11,187 bases of DNA from an uncultured Desulfobulbus sp. (GTDB lineage: Bacteria; Desulfobacterota; Desulfobulbia; Desulfobulbales; Desulfobulbaceae), in assembly GCA_946539945.1 (NCBI GenBank), contig CAMNHX010000011.1, positions 1 to 11,187 on the forward strand, written 5' to 3'. Under the pieces are notes generated by a model that was given only the letters and a program-made list of their open reading frames with translations, searched no databases and was not told the origin of the DNA. Below are positions 7,056-11,187 of the stretch, in pieces. How positions within the stretch are numbered: position 1 is the stretch's first letter; each line of letters starts with the position of its first letter. A program made the translations under genes and the position numbers.

Positions 7056-10000
7056 ATGAGAACCAGCACATATCGGGAAATTCCCTACAACTTTACCTCT
7101 GCCGATGACCGGCTCATCATCCGTCAGTTCTTCGGTGAAACGGTCTGGGAAGACGTGGAAGAACTGCGCAGCCAGCGGGTGACAGGCCGTTCGGCCCGGC
7201 TGCTCATGCGCTTCATGGGTGATCTGTTCATCCTGCACCGCAATCCCTTTCTGCGGCAGGAACTGATTGACTCGTGGCGACGCCGCCGTTACCTCTTTGC
7301 AGCCATGCGCAAAGACCTGGACATCATTGCAGGCACTGCGCAAGACAACGATCAGGACCCTGTACGCACCGAGAAGGTGCTGCATCTGGTCAAGCTGTGC
7401 CGCGAACAGGCCGCTGCCCTGTGTACTGATCTGGGACGCACCCGTTCACAGCGGGCTGCCATCCGCCGGAAGCTGGGTGCAGTGGTGGGCACGGACAATG
7501 TCAGCATGGATCCCTTCACCCTGATCAGTCACGCCACAGATGCCACGGACTGGCGGCTCTGTCTGCCGGTGGCTGTGGTGCAGCCTACTGCGGAAAGCCA
7601 GTTGCCCGCCCTGCTGGAAGGCATTGCCGCGCTCAACCTGCGCGTGATCCCCCGGGGTGGCGGCACAGGTCTGACAGGCGGGGCTGTGCCGGTTGCAGAA
7701 CACTGCGTGATCATCAACACGGAAAAGTTGAACCATATTGAGGGCATTCAGGAACTGCCCCCCGAACCTGGTCAGGATTCCGGTCTCACAGTCCTGAAGC
7801 TGGAAGCGGGCGTGGTGACACAGGATGCCATGCGCTACGCCACGGAACGGGGCTATGTCTTTGCCACTGATCCCACCAGTTCCTGGGCCTCAACCATTGG
7901 CGGCAATCTGGCGGAAAACGCGGGCGGCAAGACCGCCGTACTCTGGGGCACAGCCATTGACAATATCGTGGCTTACACCATTGCCATGCCTGGCGCGGGC
8001 CTGCTGTCCGTGCGGCGCATCGGGCATCCCCAGCGCAAAATCCAGCCAGAGGATACCGTGGTCTTTGAGGTGCGCAACCAAGATGGCGCACTGTTGAAAA
8101 CCGTCACCCTGCACGGTTACGAGATCCGCAAAAAGGGGCTGTGGAAAGACATCACCAACAAGACACTGGGAGGTCTGCCCGGCATACAGAAGGAAGGCAC
8201 TGACGGCATCATCACTTCAGCGGAGTTCATTCTGTACCGCCAGTACCCTGAAAAGCTGACCTTCTGTCTGGAGTTCTTTGGCGACAGCATGGACGAGGCC
8301 AGCCGGGTCATTGTTGAAATCTCGGAACGCTTTGTCAATCGAGGGGAAGAGGCGCTGATGGCCCTGGAGCATTTTGACGAGGAGTACATTCGCGCCATTG
8401 ACTACAAGTTCAAGGCTGCCCGCAGTGTGCCGCCCAAGGCAGTGCTCCTGATTGACATGGTGGCGCATACAGGGGCACAGCTCCAGCGTGGCCGGGAAAA
8501 ACTCCTGGACCTGCTGACCAAGTATCCCAACACGGAAATTTTTGTGGCTGCTGACAGCGCAGAAGCAGAACGCTTCTGGAAGCCCAGAAAGCGCCTGGGC
8601 GCTATTGCAGCGCGAACCAATGCCTTCAAACTGAACGAGGACATTGTTCTGCCTCTGCCCGCGCTGGCGGATTTTGCCCGCTACATTGACCGCTACAACC
8701 TTGCGGAAGATCGCTACACCCAAAAGAGCATCATTCGTTCAATCTGGAATTACCTGGGCGTTGCGCCCGCTGTAGAAGATCAGGACTGGCTGGAAACCAG
8801 AATGCCCCAAGTGCAGAAACTCTGTGAAGGCGCTCTGGACACCCTTGAAAAGAGCGAGAACGCAGGTCTGCGCCAGGAAAACTTGAGTGAGCGGCTGCTG
8901 GACAGTTTAAGCGAACTCTTTCACGGCTATCCTGATACTCTGAACGAGGTTCGGCGGCAATACGAGGAAATTGGCAAGCGCCGTATCGTGATTGCCACGC
9001 ACATGCACGCGGGCGACGGCAACGTGCATGTCAACATCCCGGTCTTTTCCAATGACCGGGAAATGATGCGGCGGGCAGCGCAGACTGCGGAGAACGTCAT
9101 GGCCAAGGTGGTGGAACTGGGCGGCGTGGTCAGCGGTGAACACGGCATTGGCATCACCAAGATGAAGTTTCTGGAGGAAGACCGTTTGGAACTCCTGCGC
9201 GCCTATCGCCGCGAGGTTGATCCGCAAGGGCTGATGAATCCGGGCAAGCTGGACATCCGCGACATCATGGATCGGGTCTTTACGCCTTCCTTCAACCTGC
9301 TGGAGCTTGAGGCGCGTATCCTGCAGCACAACTCTCTGGAAGCCTTGGCTTCAAGCATTGCCAAGTGTATCCGTTGCGGCAAGTGCAAGCCGAACTGCTG
9401 CGTGTTCTCACCTGCCAACTCCCTGTTTTTCCATCCCAGAAACAAGAATCTGGCCATTGGCGCTCTTATCGAGGCCCTGCTCTACGATATGCAGCGCTCC
9501 CACACCTCACGCTTCAACCAGTTGAAATATCTGGAAGAAGTGGCGGATCACTGCACCCTGTGCGGCAAGTGCCTGCCGCCCTGTCCGGTCAACATAGACA
9601 CTGCCTCTGTTTCCATTCTGGAGCGCCGCATTCTGACAGAGCGAGGCTACAAGCACACACCCGCGCAGACCAGGCTTTCGTTGACCTTTTTGCAGACGCG
9701 CAACCGGGCTTTCAACCGGGTCTTCCGGGGTCTGGTACTGAAGCAGGGCACAGCAGTGCAGCGTTGCGCTGCCCGCCTGCTGTCCCGGATGCCCAAGTTT
9801 GTTCGCAAGGTCAAATGCCGCACCCTGGCCCTGCTCAAAGCGCCCATGCCTGCGCCCTCTGCCGCACCTCTGCGCCAGTATCTGCCCAAAACCTCGCTGA
9901 ATGAGGCGCTGCTGTTCACACCTGCGGGCAAGGTTGACAAAACCGTGTTCTACTTTCCGGGTTGCGGCTCAGAGCGCCTGTACAGCGACGTGGCTCTGGC

Positions 10001-10688
10001 TGTTTTGTACATTCTCCTCAAGTCTGGCGTGCGTGTGGTCCTGCCGCCTGCCAACCTGTGCTGCGGTTTTCCGGCCAAGGCCAATGCCAAGGCCAAAATG
10101 CACAGCGACGTTACCCTGCGGGACACCATCATTTTAAGCCAGATCCGGGACATGCTGGGCTATCTGGTCTTTGATGCAGTGGTGGTGAGCTGCGGCACCT
10201 GTCGGGAAGCCCTGCACGAGCTTGGCGTAGAAGAAACCTTTTCCTGTCTCCTCACGGATGCCTCGCGTTTTGTTCTGGAACAGGCAGGAATGCCCGTAGA
10301 ACGTCAGGAAGTCCGGGTTTCCTATCATGCGCCCTGTCACGACTCCATGCAGGGAGAAGGTGTGTCCCTGCTCAAGCGCTTGGCAACAGAGGTGAGTCAG
10401 CAAGCACACTGCTGTTCCGAAGCGGGCACGCTGTCGCTCTCCCGGCCAGACATCAGCCAGGCCATGTTCCAGCGCAAGGCGGCATCCTTTGCCGTTACCC
10501 CGAACTGTCTGCCAGAGGACCGGGTCATCACCAACTGCCCCTCCTGCCTGACCGGTTTGGGCCGCCACGCTGAACACGGGCCAAAACCGGTCCATATTGC
10601 TGTGTTTCTGGCAGAGCGTCTGGGGGGCGTGGACTGGAAGCAGGAGGCTGCAAGGCTGCTGCAAGCGGCAGAGGTTGTGGCGTTCTGA
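7056..10688 (+). CDS. FAD-linked oxidoreductase fused to Fe-S (CCG-domain) subunit, 2-hydroxyacid dehydrogenase type
   Basis: A 1210-residue GlcD-GlcF-like fusion, probably oxidising a 2-hydroxyacid such as D-lactate, glycolate or D-2-hydroxyglutarate to the 2-oxoacid; substrate and electron acceptor cannot be read from sequence. Order: an N-terminal region of about 165 residues (REIPYNFTSADDR, TGRSARLL) that resembles the DUF3683-type extension of long FAD/Fe-S oxidoreductases; the FAD-binding PCMH domain with PRGGGTGLTGG at 199-209 and DPTSSWASTIGGNLAENAGG at 272-291; the FAD-oxidase C-terminal domain with HMHAGDGNVH at 649-658 and GEHGIG at 694-699; two 4Fe-4S motifs, Cys771/774/777/781 and Cys833/836/839/843; then two CCG domains with Cys970, Cys1002-1003, Cys1046/1049 and Cys1094, Cys1119-1120, Cys1161/1164. 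All expected cofactor motifs are intact. The frame stays open upstream into the rpsT terminator, so I chose the ATG at 7056, where similarity to the family begins; its Shine-Dalgarno site is weak. Confidence 0.93.
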   Translation: MRTSTYREIPYNFTSADDRLIIRQFFGETVWEDVEELRSQRVTGRSARLLMRFMGDLFILHRNPFLRQELIDSWRRRRYLFAAMRKDLDIIAGTAQDNDQDPVRTEKVLHLVKLCREQAAALCTDLGRTRSQRAAIRRKLGAVVGTDNVSMDPFTLISHATDATDWRLCLPVAVVQPTAESQLPALLEGIAALNLRVIPRGGGTGLTGGAVPVAEHCVIINTEKLNHIEGIQELPPEPGQDSGLTVLKLEAGVVTQDAMRYATERGYVFATDPTSSWASTIGGNLAENAGGKTAVLWGTAIDNIVAYTIAMPGAGLLSVRRIGHPQRKIQPEDTVVFEVRNQDGALLKTVTLHGYEIRKKGLWKDITNKTLGGLPGIQKEGTDGIITSAEFILYRQYPEKLTFCLEFFGDSMDEASRVIVEISERFVNRGEEALMALEHFDEEYIRAIDYKFKAARSVPPKAVLLIDMVAHTGAQLQRGREKLLDLLTKYPNTEIFVAADSAEAERFWKPRKRLGAIAARTNAFKLNEDIVLPLPALADFARYIDRYNLAEDRYTQKSIIRSIWNYLGVAPAVEDQDWLETRMPQVQKLCEGALDTLEKSENAGLRQENLSERLLDSLSELFHGYPDTLNEVRRQYEEIGKRRIVIATHMHAGDGNVHVNIPVFSNDREMMRRAAQTAENVMAKVVELGGVVSGEHGIGITKMKFLEEDRLELLRAYRREVDPQGLMNPGKLDIRDIMDRVFTPSFNLLELEARILQHNSLEALASSIAKCIRCGKCKPNCCVFSPANSLFFHPRNKNLAIGALIEALLYDMQRSHTSRFNQLKYLEEVADHCTLCGKCLPPCPVNIDTASVSILERRILTERGYKHTPAQTRLSLTFLQTRNRAFNRVFRGLVLKQGTAVQRCAARLLSRMPKFVRKVKCRTLALLKAPMPAPSAAPLRQYLPKTSLNEALLFTPAGKVDKTVFYFPGCGSERLYSDVALAVLYILLKSGVRVVLPPANLCCGFPAKANAKAKMHSDVTLRDTIILSQIRDMLGYLVFDAVVVSCGTCREALHELGVEETFSCLLTDASRFVLEQAGMPVERQEVRVSYHAPCHDSMQGEGVSLLKRLATEVSQQAHCCSEAGTLSLSRPDISQAMFQRKAASFAVTPNCLPEDRVITNCPSCLTGLGRHAEHGPKPVHIAVFLAERLGGVDWKQEAARLLQAAEVVAF

Positions 10689-10879
10689 ACAGCTTGCAGG
10701 ACTAGTACTCTGTAACAGCTAAACGTGGCATTATCTGGGAAACGTTCAAAGAGTGAGCGAACACTCCTACTGAAAGATTTCGCAAACTTTTAAGGGTTAC
10801 TGAATACTAGAGCGTTTTTACTTTGTTTTTTGAAAATGGCGTACCGGAAACCCGGATTTACCTGGCGGAAGGCAGAATG
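10689..10879. other. AT-rich gene-free stretch after the FAD/Fe-S oxidoreductase gene
   Basis: No supported gene. It is visibly richer in A and T than the coding sequence on its left. There is no convincing intrinsic terminator after the stop at 10688; the best short hairpin is GAGTG/CACTC at 10751-10766, without a T-run. Most of it is occupied by the MITE-like inverted-repeat pair described separately. Confidence 0.5.
10701..10810. mobile_element. Possible MITE-like element with terminal inverted repeats
   Basis: A 15-bp segment at 10702-10716 and a 15-bp segment at 10796-10810 are inverted copies with 13 of 15 matches. Both ends carry ACTAG in direct orientation (10701-10705 and 10806-10810), compatible with a short target duplication centred on CTAG. 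The interior is about 80 bp and codes for nothing. It could equally be a long imperfect stem-loop unrelated to transposition. Confidence 0.3.
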
Positions 10880-10973
10880 TTCCGCTTCGCGAATAAAAGT
10901 TAGAACGTTTTCGTTTTCACTTTTTAGACTTTTACCGTGCTATCGCACTGAAATACTTTTACCGTGCTTCGCA

Positions 10974-11007
10974 CTGAAAAGTCATGCTGAACGAAGCGAC
11001 TTTTCAG
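10974..11007. repeat. Perfect 10-bp inverted repeat at the switch point of the repeat cluster
   Basis: CTGAAAAGTC at 10974-10983 is matched by its exact reverse complement at 10998-11007, with 14 nt between. A wider 11-bp perfect pair, GACTTTTACCG (10927-10937) and CGGTAAAAGTC (11013-11023), encloses it, so the units on either side can also form one large cruciform. Confidence 0.8.
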
Positions 11008-11087
11008 CGAAGCGGTAAAAGTCCATCTCCTGCCGTCTTCCCGGTATTCTCCATGACTGCTTTCCAGCGTAGCGGGAAATGCAGACT

Positions 11088-11131
11088 TTCCAGCGAAGCG
11101 GTGAAAGTATTCCAGCGAAGCGGTGAAAGTA
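11088..11131. repeat. Two exact 22-bp tandem copies within the repeat cluster
   Basis: Positions 11088-11109 and 11110-11131 are identical over 22 bp, each containing CCAGCGAAGCGGTGAAAG. Exact identity in a cluster of diverged units points to a recent duplication or slippage event. Confidence 0.85.
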
Positions 11132-11187
11132 ATAAAAAGACAAAACGGAAATGCTCTATAAGACTGGGCAGGAAAATGCCAGAAAAC

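Larger units (their letters stand above)
10880..11131. repeat. Cluster of short hairpin-forming (REP-like) repeats with an orientation switch
   Basis: At least six related units of 22-28 bp, built from a T-rich arm (ACTTT or ACTTTT), a GC-rich core around CTTCGC or GCGAAGC, and an A-rich arm ending AAAGT. Units at 10928-10953 and 10955-10982 read in one direction with core GTGC...GCAC. Units at 10999-11022, 11085-11108 and 11109-11130 read in the other direction with core CAGCGAAGCGG. A diverged unit with a GCGTAGC core lies in a hairpin at 11057-11084, and a further degenerate copy at about 10880-10900. The arms of single units can pair, so each can fold into a hairpin. No spacer regularity suggests CRISPR. 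It resembles extragenic palindrome clusters (REP/BIME) of other bacteria. Confidence 0.75.

Noticed and set aside
2..10688. A lactate oxidation operon joining PFOR and the FAD/Fe-S dehydrogenase
   Set aside because: The genes are on opposite strands, separated by unrelated genes with their own promoters and a terminator; no lactate permease, phosphotransacetylase or acetate kinase gene is present.
10830..11018. A 62-codon open frame near the right end
   Set aside because: Much of it is read through the hairpin repeats, and it has no domain or ribosome site.
10880..11131. CRISPR array
   Set aside because: The repeats differ in orientation and sequence and lack uniform unique spacers; two copies abut with no spacer at all.

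Overview
The window looks like chromosomal DNA of a strictly anaerobic sulfate-reducing bacterium of the Desulfovibrio group (Desulfovibrionaceae). The main evidence is a single-chain pyruvate:ferredoxin oxidoreductase whose active-site residues align almost position for position with the Desulfovibrio africanus enzyme. A large FAD/iron-sulfur 2-hydroxyacid-type dehydrogenase, a Desulfovibrio-style YkgJ cysteine-cluster protein and the moderately GC-rich composition fit. The species is not determined.

Layout. On the minus strand, positions 2-3577 hold the complete PFOR gene. A leader of about 300 bp without a gene follows, then a ykgJ-family gene (3881-4831). On the plus strand there are a 71-codon orphan gene (5063-5278), a gene-free stretch, a pentapeptide-repeat lipoprotein candidate (5633-6496), rpsT (6593-6865) with a textbook promoter and terminator, and a 1210-residue FAD plus Fe-S oxidoreductase (7056-10688). 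The last 500 bp carry no gene I can support. They hold an AT-rich stretch with a MITE-like pair of inverted repeats, then a cluster of short hairpin-forming repeats that reverses orientation midway.

How the parts relate. PFOR converts pyruvate to acetyl-CoA, CO2 and reduced ferredoxin. The FAD/Fe-S protein belongs to the group of lactate, glycolate and 2-hydroxyglutarate dehydrogenases, so it could supply pyruvate or another 2-oxoacid. The two lie on opposite strands about 3.5 kb apart and are not one operon, so that link is inference. The ykgJ-type gene and the orphan gene diverge from two near-consensus sigma-70 promoters whose -35 boxes overlap by five bases. This is the clearest unexplained regulatory arrangement here.

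I found no CRISPR array, tRNA, intact transposase, toxin-antitoxin pair or defence system, and nothing I would call a new multi-gene system. The items most worth a second look are the shared -35 promoter pair, the terminal hairpin array, the MITE-like element and the duplicated CxxC/pentapeptide architecture.
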